64,000 nt of DNA, from NCBI GenBank assembly GCA_964249735.1, contig CAXUDP010000006.1:4059-68058 (forward strand), given 5' to 3'. Position 1 is the stretch's first letter. Every line of letters starts with the position of its first letter. The notes under the pieces are model-generated. The model was not told the origin of the DNA, ran no database searches, and saw only the letters and a program-made list of their open reading frames with translations. Both the position numbers and the translations under genes were made by a program. This stretch comes from Lichenicola sp964249735 (GTDB lineage: Bacteria > Pseudomonadota > Alphaproteobacteria > Acetobacterales > Acetobacteraceae). Of this stretch, positions 1 to 11,529 are shown in pieces.

Positions 1-348
1 GTCGCCGCTGGAGGTGTGCGAGTAGCCGCTGATGATGGTGTTGGTCAGCATCAGGGTCAGGTAGATGTCCTGCTGGTCCTTGAAGGTGCGGGTGAAGTCG
101 ATCTGCACCTCCTGGCCGTGGCCGGACAGGGCCTCCTGCATGAGCTTGCCGGTGGCGACGTCGTTCTCCTTGGTCACCGTCACCTCGCTGATGGAGGGAG
201 CGGTGGACTCGCGCTCGGACGACGAGCCGACCACGCTGGAGATGCCGCGGCCGACGCCCCACTGGAAGCCGTGCAGCTCGATCCAGCTGGTATGCCCGCT
301 TTCGGTGACGTCGCCGTCGCAACCAGGGAACTTCATGTAGATGGCCAT
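1..348 (-). CDS. hcp: Hcp, T6SS inner-tube protein (3' end cut by window edge)
   Basis: Hcp hexamers stack into the tube that the contracting sheath fires. The 116 visible codons begin MAIYMKFPGCDGDV and continue with an Hcp-type beta-barrel sequence (SWIELHGFQWGVGRG, then SEVTVTKENDVATGKLMQEA). The ATG at 348-346 is preceded by an AAGGAAAGGAAG ribosome site. The stop codon lies left of the window, so the C-terminus is unseen. It follows clpV by 20 bases on the same strand, so the two are probably co-transcribed. The Hcp identification is secure; whether it is a structural Hcp or carries a C-terminal effector extension cannot be judged because the end is missing. Confidence 0.95.
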   Translation of the reverse strand, partial: MAIYMKFPGCDGDVTESGHTSWIELHGFQWGVGRGISSVVGSSSERESTAPSISEVTVTKENDVATGKLMQEALSGHGQEVQIDFTRTFKDQQDIYLTLMLTNTIISGYSHTSSGD

Positions 349-368
349 GGATCTTCCTTTCCTTACAG

Positions 369-3005
<2,637 letters not shown>

Positions 3006-3046
3006 GGATGCTCCCGCCGGCACCGACCGGCACCGGAACGTTAGGT

Positions 3047-3064
3047 TTGACAGCGCGCCCTGTC
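3047..3064. promoter_or_regulatory. Dyad between clpV and tssA, possible promoter/operator
   Basis: The divergent gap holds TTGACA (3047-3052), a perfect -35 hexamer for the tssA direction, overlapping an inverted repeat GACAG-N6-CTGTC (3049-3053 and 3060-3064). No good -10 hexamer lies 16-18 bases downstream. This is a pattern observation only; it could be an operator for either gene or chance. Confidence 0.3.
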
Positions 3065-3180
3065 CAGCAACACTGTGGAACGATGCGGGACACGGTCGCG
3101 ACGTACGCCCGACCGACGCACGCCCGATTGGCGCAGGCCCGACCGGCGCTGGAATGTCACGGGATGCGGGTTTCGGTTTG

Positions 3181-4296
3181 ATGCAGCCACGGATCGAGGT
3201 CGAGGCCCTGCTGGACGCGATTGGAGACGACGCGCCGGCCGGCCAGGACCCGCGCACCGACGTTTCGCCCGCCTCGCACTATTTCCGGCTGCGCGACGCC
3301 CGCGCCGACGCCCGCGCCGCCGAGCGGCAGACCGATTCCGACAGCACCCGGCCGAGCGGGGCGGAGAACTGGCAGCTGGTGCGCGAGCACGCGCTCGACA
3401 TTCTCGGCACGGTCGGCAAGGACATCGAGGTCGCGGCCTGGCTGACCGAGGCGCTGGTGCGTCTCGACGGCGTCGACGGGCTCGCCGACGGGGCCTGGCT
3501 GATGGCAGGGCTGGTGGAGCGCTACTGGGACGCGGGGCTGCATCCGCTGCCGGACGAAGACGGCATCGAGGGCAGGGTGTCGCCGCTGGCCGGGCTCAAC
3601 GGCATCGGCGCCGACGGCACGCTGATGCAGCCGCTGCGCAAGCTGGTGCTGTTCGGCCGCGCCGACGGGGTGCCGGTGACGGTGTGGCGGTTCGAGCAGG
3701 CGGAGGAGGTGGAAGGGATCGGCGACGCGGCGCGCAAGAAGCAGCGCCTCGCCGCCGGCGCGCTGCCGTTCCGGGCGATCGAGGAGGAGGCGCGTTCCTT
3801 CGGCGCGGCGCAGCTCGGGCAGGTCGGGCAGGGGGCGCGGCGGGCGCTGAAGGGCTGGCAGGCGCTGGCCGGCCTGCTCGACCGGCTGGCCGGGACCGCG
3901 TCGCCGCCGACCAGCCGGGTGGCGGGCGTGCTGGAAAAGGTGCTGCGGGTCGCGGAACGCTACGCGCCGGTGCAGAGTGCCGAGGCGGTCGAGCCGCAGG
4001 CGGCGGTGGCGGGGCTGGAGGCGGCGCCGGACGACGCGGAGCCGGCCGCTCCCGCCCGCCCGGAGCAGCCCACGGTCCGCCTGCCGCCGACACGCGACGA
4101 GATGCTGGGAAGCCTGGCCGCCATCGCCGAGTTCTTCCGCGTGCACGAGCCGCACTCGCCGTTGTCCTACACCCTGGACGAGGCGGTGCGACGCGGCCGG
4201 ATGAGCTGGCCCGAGCTGCTGGGCGAGGTGGTGCCGGATCCGGAAGCGCGGGCGGTGATCCTGTCCCAGCTCGGCATCCGTCCTGCGGCGGGATGA
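3181..4296 (+). CDS. tssA: TssA/ImpA, T6SS assembly protein
   Basis: TssA proteins prime baseplate assembly and sheath/tube polymerisation in the cytoplasm. The N-terminal ImpA_N signature is clear (QPRIEVEALLDAIGDDAPAG, then QDPR), and an alanine/proline-rich linker (about 270-300) leads to a C-terminal helical segment (MLGSLAAIAEFFRVHEPHSP) resembling the C-terminal domain of short TssA. At 371 residues it is of the shorter TssA class. The frame extends upstream as far as 2911 into clpV, but conserved sequence begins at the ATG at 3181; an ATG at 3154 (MSRDAGFGL) is the alternative. No strong ribosome site distinguishes the two. Confidence 0.9.
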   Translation: MQPRIEVEALLDAIGDDAPAGQDPRTDVSPASHYFRLRDARADARAAERQTDSDSTRPSGAENWQLVREHALDILGTVGKDIEVAAWLTEALVRLDGVDGLADGAWLMAGLVERYWDAGLHPLPDEDGIEGRVSPLAGLNGIGADGTLMQPLRKLVLFGRADGVPVTVWRFEQAEEVEGIGDAARKKQRLAAGALPFRAIEEEARSFGAAQLGQVGQGARRALKGWQALAGLLDRLAGTASPPTSRVAGVLEKVLRVAERYAPVQSAEAVEPQAAVAGLEAAPDDAEPAAPARPEQPTVRLPPTRDEMLGSLAAIAEFFRVHEPHSPLSYTLDEAVRRGRMSWPELLGEVVPDPEARAVILSQLGIRPAAG

Positions 4297-4628
4297 AGCG
4301 TTCGCCGGCCGGCGGGAAGGGTGTCCTCAATCCCGGGTGGGGGTTTGCCCGGCCTGTCGGTTCGAGGCTGGCCGGCCAGACTGGCGTTCCGTCCCGTAGC
4401 AGCACGCCGGCGACTGCGCCCCGCCTGGCTGGTATCCGTGCCCCGGGAGCGGGGTTGGCGCGATTGACCCTCGGACGCTTCCGCGAATAGGCTGGCCATC
4501 CGTGGTCCGTCGTTGGCGTTCCGGCTCGTGCCGGTGCCGCAAGGACCGGCGGACCGGTCGCCTCCCCGGGGGGAGCCGGCACCACACCGGAGACGCCACA
4601 CCGACCACGGCAAAGGAGAAGCCTTGAG
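4297..4628 (+). other. 332-base gap between tssA and tssB, no gene seen
   Basis: No frame here has the composition or length of a real gene; the open frames are extensions or shadows of neighbours. The stretch probably carries the leader of the tssB operon. It ends with a clear AAGGAG ribosome site just before the tssB start. A weak promoter candidate is listed separately. Confidence 0.6.
4464..4492 (+). promoter_or_regulatory. Weak sigma70-like promoter candidate for tssB operon
   Basis: TTGACC (4464-4469) is separated by 17 bases from ATAGGC (4487-4492). The -35 matches 5 of 6 consensus bases but the -10 is poor, so this is only a candidate for a start site ahead of the main T6SS operon. 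Confidence 0.25.
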
Positions 4629-5135
4629 ATGAGCGCCAGCATTCACGAGAAGCTGAGCCGGGTGCGCCGTCCGCGCGTGCATATCACCTACGAGGTCGAG
4701 ACCGAGGGCGCCCAGGTCGTGCGTGAGCTGCCCTTCGTGGTCGGCGTGATGGGTGACTTCTCCGGCGACCCGACGCAGCCGCTGCGTCCGCTCGGCGAGC
4801 GCAAGTTCATCCAGATCGACCGCGACAACTTCGACGAGGTGATGACGCGCCTCACCCCCGGCCTCAACCTGGTGGTGCCGAACAAGCTCGTCGACGACGG
4901 CACCGAGATCGCGGTGGGCCTCAAGTTCAACTCGATCGAGGACTTCGAGCCCGGACGGGTGCTGGACCAGGTGCCGGCGCTCAAGGCGCTGCTGGAAACC
5001 CGCAACAAGCTGAGCGACCTGATGAGCAAGGCCGACCGCTCCGAGGAGCTGGAAGCGCTGCTGGAGAAGATCCTGCGCGACGCCGGCGACCTCCAGCAGG
5101 TGTCCGGCCAGCTCGGACTCAAGGACGAGGGCTGA
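4629..5135 (+). CDS. tssB: TssB/VipA, T6SS sheath small subunit
   Basis: Small subunit of the contractile sheath; pairs with TssC. The 168-residue protein has the typical N-terminus (MSASIHEKLSRVRRPRVHI), the family stretch ELPFVVGVMGDFSG and a C-terminal helical tail rich in Leu/Glu used for interaction with TssC and ClpV. AAGGAG lies 10 bases before the ATG. Only 4 bases separate its stop from tssC, whose ribosome site lies inside the end of tssB, implying co-translation. Confidence 0.97.
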   Translation: MSASIHEKLSRVRRPRVHITYEVETEGAQVVRELPFVVGVMGDFSGDPTQPLRPLGERKFIQIDRDNFDEVMTRLTPGLNLVVPNKLVDDGTEIAVGLKFNSIEDFEPGRVLDQVPALKALLETRNKLSDLMSKADRSEELEALLEKILRDAGDLQQVSGQLGLKDEG

Positions 5136-5139
5136 CACC

Positions 5140-6618
5140 ATGTCACAAACCCAAGCAACCCCGGCGCCCGCCACCGAGACCACCGACCTGCTGCAGCAGG
5201 TGGTGTCGGCCACGCGGCAGACCGAGCCGGACCGCGCCCAGGACCTGGTGCGCGCCCTGGTCGAGCAGGCCCAGGCCGGCACCGTCAAGTTCGACCGCAA
5301 CCTCAACCGCACCATCGAGCGCGCGGTGGCCGAGATCGACCGCAAGCTGTCGGCGCAGCTGAACGAGATCATCCACAACCCCCGCTTCCTGAAGCTGGAG
5401 GGCTCGTGGCGCGGTTTGCACTACCTGGTGCAGAACAGCGAAACCGGCACCATGCTCAAGATCCGGCTGCTCAACGCGTCCAAGCGCGAGCTGAACCGCG
5501 ACCTGACCCGCGTGGTCGAGTTCGACCAGAGCCTGTTGTTCCGCAAGATCTACGAGAACGAGTTCGGCACCCCCGGCGGCGAGCCGTACGGCGCGCTGAT
5601 CGGCGACTACGAGTGGGGCAACCATCCCGACGACATCGAGACCCTTCGCCAGGTGTCCAACGTGAGTGCCGCCGCGTTCGCGCCGTTCATCTCGGCCGCC
5701 GGCGCCACCATGTTCGGCTTCGACAGCTGGACCGAGCTGTCCAAGCCGCGTGACCTGGCCAAGATCTTCGACACCGTCGAGTACCAGAAGTGGCGCGGCT
5801 TCCGCGACAGCGAGGACAGCCGCTTCGTGTCGCTGGTGATGCCGCGGGTAGTGGCGCGGCTGCCATACGGCGAGCAGACCAAGCCGATCGAGGAGTTCGA
5901 CTACGAGGAGGCGCCGCTGGATGCCGCCGGCCGGCCGCTGGCGATGGGGCACGAGCAGTACTGCTGGATGAACGCCGCATACGTGATGGGCGCGCGCCTG
6001 ACCGACGCGTTCGCCAAGCACGGCTTCTGCACCGCGATCCGCGGCGCCGAGGGCGGCGGCAAGGTGGACAACCTGCCCACCCACATCTTCCAGTCCGACG
6101 ACGGCGACATGGACGCCAAGTGCCCGACCGAGATCGGCATCACCGACCGGCGCGAGTACGAGTTGTCCAACCTCGGCTTCCTGCCGCTGTGCCACTACAA
6201 GAACCATGACCACGCGGTGTTCTTCGGCGCGCAGACGGCGCAGAAGTCCAAGGAGTACGACCGTCCGGACGCCACCGCCAACGCCCGCATCTCGGCGCGG
6301 CTGCCGTACATCATGGCCACCAGCCGCTTCGCGCACTACCTCAAGGTGATGGCGCGCGACAAGATCGGCTCCTTCATGGAAGCGGCCGACTGCGAGATCT
6401 GGCTGAACCGCTGGATCAAGAACTACGTCAACACCAACGAGAACGCGGGCGCCGAAAGCAAGGCCAAGTTCCCGTTGCGCGAGGCGCGGGTCGAGGTGCG
6501 CGAGATCCCCGGTCGCCCCGGCGCCTACAACGCGATCGCCTACATGCGGCCCTGGCTGCAGATGGAGGAGCTGACCACCAGCCTGCGCATGGTGGCGCGG
6601 ATCCCAGAGAAGGCCTGA
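5140..6618 (+). CDS. tssC: TssC/VipB, T6SS sheath large subunit
   Basis: Large sheath subunit, 492 residues, normal length. Family hallmarks include FLKLEGSWRGLHYLV (about 87-101), VEFDQSLLFRKIYENEFGTP (about 127-146) and the C-terminal SRFAHYLKVMARDKIGSF. It forms the sheath with TssB around the Hcp tube in the cytoplasm. It is directly followed by a second, divergent TssC-like gene. Confidence 0.97.
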   Translation: MSQTQATPAPATETTDLLQQVVSATRQTEPDRAQDLVRALVEQAQAGTVKFDRNLNRTIERAVAEIDRKLSAQLNEIIHNPRFLKLEGSWRGLHYLVQNSETGTMLKIRLLNASKRELNRDLTRVVEFDQSLLFRKIYENEFGTPGGEPYGALIGDYEWGNHPDDIETLRQVSNVSAAAFAPFISAAGATMFGFDSWTELSKPRDLAKIFDTVEYQKWRGFRDSEDSRFVSLVMPRVVARLPYGEQTKPIEEFDYEEAPLDAAGRPLAMGHEQYCWMNAAYVMGARLTDAFAKHGFCTAIRGAEGGGKVDNLPTHIFQSDDGDMDAKCPTEIGITDRREYELSNLGFLPLCHYKNHDHAVFFGAQTAQKSKEYDRPDATANARISARLPYIMATSRFAHYLKVMARDKIGSFMEAADCEIWLNRWIKNYVNTNENAGAESKAKFPLREARVEVREIPGRPGAYNAIAYMRPWLQMEELTTSLRMVARIPEKA

Positions 6619-6689
6619 TCCTGGACGCCACCCGGCTCGCGCTCCGGGAGGCGCCCGGAGCGCAGCCGGACGATCCGCTGCGCGAGGCG

Positions 6690-8201
6690 ATGCTCGACGG
6701 CAGCTTCAGCGGCCTGAAGGCGGCGGCGGTGGCGCCACGGCTGCGCCGGTTCCTCGTCGGCGGGCTTCCGGCGCTGGCCGACTGGTTCGGCGCCGCGCCG
6801 ATCGTCGGCTGCCGCGGCGACCGCGACCGATTGCGCGGTCTGATCGACCGCGACCTGGCCGCGATCGACCGCCTGATCGCCGGCCAGCTCGACGCGATCC
6901 TGCACCATCCGCGCCTGCAGCGGCTGGAAGGCTCCTGGCGCGGCCTGGCCTGGCTGGTGGACGGGGTCGACCCATCGTCGCTGATCCGGGTGCGCGTGCT
7001 GTCGGCGTCCTGGAACGAGATCGGCCGCGACTTCGACCGGGCGATCGAGTTCGACCAGAGCGCCCTGTTCCGCATGATCTACGAGGACGAGCTCGGCCGT
7101 CCCGGCGGCGAGCCGTTCGGGCTGCTGGTGGTGGACCACGAGATGCGCCACCGCGCCGAGCGGCGCAGCGCCTCCGGGCCGCTGCCAGTGGACGACGTGT
7201 CGGCGCTTGCCTCGCTCGGCGCGATGGCGGCGGCGGCGTTCGCGCCCACGGTGGTGTCGGCGTCGCCGGGGCTGCTGGGCGTGGACCGGTTCGAGGAGCT
7301 GGCGCTGTCGTTCGACCCGACCGCGTCGCTGCGCGACGCGGACCACGCCCGCTGGCGGGGCTTGTCCACGCAGGACGGGTCGCGTTTCCTGTGCGTCACC
7401 CTGCCGCGGGTGCTGGCCCGGCCGCCCTGGGCGGCCGACCCGGCCCGCGGCGAAGGGTTCCGCTATGCGGAGCACGCGCCGGAGCCGCGCCACCGGGTGT
7501 GGTCGGTCGCGGGCTACGCCTTCGCCTCGGTGGTGATCCGGGCGCAGAGCCATTTCCGCTGGCCGGCGGACATACGCGGGGTGGAAACCGACCGGCTCGG
7601 CGGCGGCCTGGTGCCGGACCTGGTGGTGGAGCCGTTCGGCACCGACCGCATCGTCGACGGCAAGGGGGGCTGGTGCCGGCCGCCGCTCGACCTGACCCTG
7701 ACCGACGCGCAGGAACGCCGGCTGGTGGAGGCCGGGCTGATCCCGCTCAACCGCCTGCCGCACGGCAACGAGGCGCTGTTCACCTCCGTGCGCAGCCTGT
7801 ATGCGGCGCCGTCCGGCGGGACCGGCGGCCAGGAGCCCGGGATCGCGGCTGCCAACGAGCGGATCTCGGCGCAGATCAACTCCATGCTGTGCGTGTCGCG
7901 CTTCGCCCACTACCTGAAGGTGATGGGCCGCGAGATGGTCGGCTCGATGCTGACCGGGAGCGAGATCGAGCAGCGGCTGCAGCGCTGGCTGTCGCGCTAC
8001 ACCAACGGCAGCACGCGCGCCGGGCCGGACGCCCGGGCGCAGCACCCGCTGGTGTCGAGCAAGGTTTCGGTGCGCGAGCGGTCCGACCGTCCCGGAACCT
8101 TCGGCTGCATCATCCACCTGCAGCCGCACTACCAGCTCGACGACATCGAGACGACGTTCCGGCTGGTGACCGAGCTGTCGGTGCCCGGCGCGCGGAGCTG
8201 A
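6690..8201 (+). CDS. impD: ImpD, second TssC-like sheath-family protein
   Basis: A 503-residue paralogue of TssC sharing LQRLEGSWRGLAWLVDG, AIEFDQSALFRMIYEDELG and SRFAHYLKVMGREMVGSM with the preceding gene, but otherwise well diverged. Rhizobium-type imp loci carry the same tandem (impC, impD). Its precise job is not established; it may be a sheath variant or a baseplate/terminator component. The first ATG is at 6690. The reading frame is open upstream for at least 23 codons without an ATG or GTG, so the true start could be slightly earlier, abutting tssC. Confidence 0.9.
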   Translation: MLDGSFSGLKAAAVAPRLRRFLVGGLPALADWFGAAPIVGCRGDRDRLRGLIDRDLAAIDRLIAGQLDAILHHPRLQRLEGSWRGLAWLVDGVDPSSLIRVRVLSASWNEIGRDFDRAIEFDQSALFRMIYEDELGRPGGEPFGLLVVDHEMRHRAERRSASGPLPVDDVSALASLGAMAAAAFAPTVVSASPGLLGVDRFEELALSFDPTASLRDADHARWRGLSTQDGSRFLCVTLPRVLARPPWAADPARGEGFRYAEHAPEPRHRVWSVAGYAFASVVIRAQSHFRWPADIRGVETDRLGGGLVPDLVVEPFGTDRIVDGKGGWCRPPLDLTLTDAQERRLVEAGLIPLNRLPHGNEALFTSVRSLYAAPSGGTGGQEPGIAAANERISAQINSMLCVSRFAHYLKVMGREMVGSMLTGSEIEQRLQRWLSRYTNGSTRAGPDARAQHPLVSSKVSVRERSDRPGTFGCIIHLQPHYQLDDIETTFRLVTELSVPGARS

Positions 8202-8312
8202 CGGACGCTCGTCCCGGCGCCGCCCCGACAAGCGGGCTGGCAGAAATGCCGGAAAAGTGAAAAACTGTTTCGCGTCGGCAGGCATCTGACCGTCGACGAA
8301 CATGGTGGGGAC

Positions 8313-9149
8313 ATGGGCGACGGGCAGAACGGTGCGATCCCTCCAGGAGCGGACCCCGGCGGCGTCGGCGCGCTGTTCCGTGCGGGACGGCTGGAGGAGG
8401 CGGTGGCGCTGGCCGGCGACACCGTGCGCCGTGCGCCCGGCGACGTGGCGAACCGGCTGCTGCTGGCCGAGATCCTGCTGTTCGCCGGCAACGCCGACCG
8501 CGCCGACAAGGTGCTGGACGCCGCCGAGGCGGTGGACCCGTCGCTCGGACTGTACGTGTCGGAGTTCCGGCACCTGCTGCGTGCCGAGGCGATCCGCCGG
8601 CAGTGCTGGCGCGAGGGACGGGTGCCGGAGTTCCTGGGCGAGCCCACGGAAACGCTGCAGCACAGCCTGAAGGCGCTAGCGGCGCTGCGCGGTGGCGACG
8701 AGGGTGCGGCCGCAGAGGCGGCAGCGGCGGCGGAAGCGGTGCGTCCGCGCGTCGCCGGACACCACGGCGAGGCGCCGTTCGACGACTTCCGCGATGCCGA
8801 CGACCTGTGCGCCGGGCTGGTCGAGGTGCTGACCGCGACCGGGCGCTATTTCTGGGTGCCGTTGGAGCGGATCGCCGAGATGGCGTTCGCGGCCCCGCGC
8901 CGCACCCGCGACCTGTTCTGGCGGCGCTGCAGCATGACGGTGAACGGGGGCCCGGACGGCGACGTGTACGTCCCGGCGCTCTATCTCGATCCGCAGGAGG
9001 CGGACCCGGCGGGGGACGGCTCCCTGCGCATCGGCGACGCCACCGACTGGGTCGGCGACCGGGTGGTGCGCGGGCGCGGCCAGCGGGTGTTCCTGACCGG
9101 CGAGGACGGGCTGGCGATCCGCGACCTGTCGGCGCTCCGGTTCGGATGA
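8313..9149 (+). CDS. tagJ: ImpE/TagJ, T6SS accessory protein
   Basis: TagJ/ImpE binds TssB in systems studied and can modulate ClpV recruitment to the sheath. The 278-residue protein starts with a TPR-like helical region (LFRAGRLEEAVALAGDTVRR, then APGDVANRLLLAEILLFAG, about 22-70) and ends with the ImpE-type domain containing GRYFWVPLERIAEMAF and PRRTRDLFWRR. A GGTGGGG motif precedes the ATG at 8313. Its position between impD and tssE matches imp loci. Confidence 0.9.
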   Translation: MGDGQNGAIPPGADPGGVGALFRAGRLEEAVALAGDTVRRAPGDVANRLLLAEILLFAGNADRADKVLDAAEAVDPSLGLYVSEFRHLLRAEAIRRQCWREGRVPEFLGEPTETLQHSLKALAALRGGDEGAAAEAAAAAEAVRPRVAGHHGEAPFDDFRDADDLCAGLVEVLTATGRYFWVPLERIAEMAFAAPRRTRDLFWRRCSMTVNGGPDGDVYVPALYLDPQEADPAGDGSLRIGDATDWVGDRVVRGRGQRVFLTGEDGLAIRDLSALRFG

Positions 9150-9182
9150 GCCGCCGGGCGGTGCGGACGTGAGGATGCGGCG

Positions 9183-9689
9183 GTGAGGGTCCCCCGTGAG
9201 GCCGGGCGCGAGGCGCCGCGCCGGGTGCTGGGCTCGGTGCTCGACCGGCTGCTCGACGACGCGGCCCCGGCGTTCGATCCGCAGGGCGGCCGCGATCCCG
9301 TGGCCGAGCTGCGCGTGGCGGTGCATCGCGACCTCGAGGCGCTGCTGAACGCGCGCCGGCCTTGGCGCGGGATCCCGTCCGGTCAGGCGGCGGCGCAGGG
9401 CTCCAGCCTGTCCTTCGGCGTGCCGGACTTCACCTCCGGCGGGCTGAACCACCGCGACGAGCGGGAAGCGCTGCGTCACGAGATTGAGCTGACCATTCGC
9501 CGGCACGAGCCGCGCCTGACTCAGGTCCGGGTCCGGCTGCGCGACGAGCCGGACCGGCTGCGCGCGGTGCTCCGGTTCCGGATCGAGGCGGTGCTGCGCG
9601 TCGAGCCGGTGGTGGCGCCGATCGCGTTCGACACCGCCGTGCACGCCGCCACCGCCGCCGTGGTGCTGCAGTTGCAGCAGGGCGCCTGA
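9183..9689 (+). CDS. tssE: TssE/ImpF, T6SS baseplate gp25-like protein
   Basis: Baseplate wedge component related to phage gp25, 168 residues. Visible family features are VLGSVLDRLLDD near the N-terminus, NARRPW (about 57-62), the segment YG/FG-DFTSGGLNH and a C-terminal LRHEIELTIRRHEPRLTQVR. Start is GTG at 9183 with GAGGA seven bases upstream. It ends 4 bases before tssF. Confidence 0.94.
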   Translation: MRVPREAGREAPRRVLGSVLDRLLDDAAPAFDPQGGRDPVAELRVAVHRDLEALLNARRPWRGIPSGQAAAQGSSLSFGVPDFTSGGLNHRDEREALRHEIELTIRRHEPRLTQVRVRLRDEPDRLRAVLRFRIEAVLRVEPVVAPIAFDTAVHAATAAVVLQLQQGA

Positions 9690-9693
9690 CACC

Positions 9694-11529
9694 GTGACCG
9701 ATCCGCTTCTTCCCTACTACAACCGGGAGCTGTCGGCGCTGCGCGAGCTCGCGGCGCAGTTTGCCGAGGCCAACCCCAAGGCGGCGGGGCGGCTGCGGCT
9801 CGGGCCCGACTCCGCCGACGACCCGCATGTCGGGCGGCTGCTGGAAGGGGTGGCGTTCCTGGCCGGCCGCGTGCACCGCCGCCTGGACGACGAGTTCCCC
9901 GAGCTGACCGACGCGCTGCTCGGCGTGCTGTATCCGCACTACCTAGCGCCGGTGCCGTCGGCGGCGATCATGCAGTTCACCTGCCAGCCGGACCTGCGCG
10001 TGCCGGTGACGGTGCCGCGCGGCACCGCGATCGAGACCGATCCGGTGGAGGGCGAGCCTTGCTCGTTCACCACCACCGCCGCGGTCACCCTGTGGCCGAT
10101 CCGGGTGGAGGGGGTGCGACTGACCGGGCTGCCGCTGGCGGCTCCGGTGAACCCGCAGGCGCGCGGCGCCCGCTCGGTGCTGCGGCTGGCGCTGGCCACC
10201 GTGGACCCGGAGGCGGGCTTCGCCGAGCTGGGGGTGGACCGGCTGCAGCTGTTCCTGCGCGGCCCGATCGAGCAGAGCCTGCTGCTCTACGAGCTGATCT
10301 GCCGCAACTGCGTCGGCATCGCCTGTGCGGACGGGCCGAACGACCCGACGCCGACCCTGCTGCCGGCATCAAGCGTGCAGCCGGCCGGCTTCGGCGACGC
10401 CGAAGGGCTGTATCCGTGGTCGGCGCGCTCGTTCTCCGGCTTCCGCCTGCTGACCGAGTACTTCGCGCTGCCGGAGAAGTTCCTGTTCGTCGACCTCCTC
10501 GGGCTGGACGCGCGCACCCTGCTGCACGCCGGCAACCGGATGGAGGTGTTCCTCTACCTCGACCGTGCGGTGCCGGAGATGGAGCGCACGCTGCGCCCGG
10601 ACGCGCTGGCGCTCGGCTGCGTGCCGATGGTCAACCTGTTCCCCCGCCGCTGCGAGCCGGTGGCGCTGACTCACGAGGACACCGAGTACCACGTCGCCGC
10701 CGACCACCGGCGCGCGCGCAGCCTGGAGATCTGGAGCGTCGAGCGGGTGCGCGAGCTGCACGGCGACGGCAGCCTGCGCCCGTGGCGGCCGTTCTACCGC
10801 CACGCGCCGTACGACGCCGAGGCCGGCGAGGCGACCGACGTCCCGGCCGGCTACTACAACGTGGTCCGGCGCGCCGCGTCGCCGGCAATCGGCGGCTCGG
10901 AGGTGTTCCTGGCGGTGATGGACCCGGCCCTGTCGGTGGACCGGCCGGCCGACTCGGTGCTGTCGGTGGACGCGCTGTGCTCCAACCGCGACCTGCCGGC
11001 GCAGCTGCCGTTCGGCGGCGACCAGCCGCGCCTGCACCTGTCGGAAGGCTTGAGCGCGGTGCTGTCGCTGTCCTGCCTGACGCCGATCTCGGGCGCGCTC
11101 CGGGCGCAGCTGCACGACAACCGCGCCTGGCGGCTGATCTCCCACCTGTCGCTCAGCCACCTGTCGGTGGTGGGAGGTGCCGCGGCGGCGGACACCCTGC
11201 GCGAGGTGCTCAGGCTCTACGACCTGCACGACAGCGCCGAAACCCGCAGCGCCATCGCCGGCCTGGTGGAGGTGAGCGCCACCGGCGGTACCGCGCGCGT
11301 GCCGGGCGCGCGGCCGGGCGCGTTCTGCCGCGGGCTGGACGTGCAGCTCACCTTCGAGCCCAGGCTGTGGAGCGCGTCCGGGCTGTTCCTCCTGGCCTCC
11401 GTGCTGGAGCGGTTCCTGGCGCTGCACGCCACCGTCAACTCGTTCGTGCGCACCTCCGTGGTGCTGCAGGGCAGGCCCGGGGTGGTGGCCTCGTTCCCGC
11501 CGCGTGCCGGCGCGCGCGTCCTGCTGTGA
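9694..11529 (+). CDS. tssF: TssF/ImpG, T6SS baseplate protein
   Basis: Baseplate wedge scaffold, 611 residues, the normal size. The N-terminus LLPYYNRELSALRELAAQFA and the segment GRLLEGVAFLAGRVHRRLDD are classical TssF/VasA motifs, and the conserved ALLGVLYPHYLAPVPS follows. GTG start at 9694. The stop overlaps the GTG start of tssG by three bases within GTGA, so tssF and tssG are translationally coupled. Confidence 0.97.
   Translation: MTDPLLPYYNRELSALRELAAQFAEANPKAAGRLRLGPDSADDPHVGRLLEGVAFLAGRVHRRLDDEFPELTDALLGVLYPHYLAPVPSAAIMQFTCQPDLRVPVTVPRGTAIETDPVEGEPCSFTTTAAVTLWPIRVEGVRLTGLPLAAPVNPQARGARSVLRLALATVDPEAGFAELGVDRLQLFLRGPIEQSLLLYELICRNCVGIACADGPNDPTPTLLPASSVQPAGFGDAEGLYPWSARSFSGFRLLTEYFALPEKFLFVDLLGLDARTLLHAGNRMEVFLYLDRAVPEMERTLRPDALALGCVPMVNLFPRRCEPVALTHEDTEYHVAADHRRARSLEIWSVERVRELHGDGSLRPWRPFYRHAPYDAEAGEATDVPAGYYNVVRRAASPAIGGSEVFLAVMDPALSVDRPADSVLSVDALCSNRDLPAQLPFGGDQPRLHLSEGLSAVLSLSCLTPISGALRAQLHDNRAWRLISHLSLSHLSVVGGAAAADTLREVLRLYDLHDSAETRSAIAGLVEVSATGGTARVPGARPGAFCRGLDVQLTFEPRLWSASGLFLLASVLERFLALHATVNSFVRTSVVLQGRPGVVASFPPRAGARVLL

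Noticed and set aside
8231..8250. Possible sigma54 promoter before impE (TGGCAGAAATGCC)
   Set aside because: GG and GC elements are seven bases apart instead of ten; it is only a short GGCA-GAAA-TGCC hairpin.
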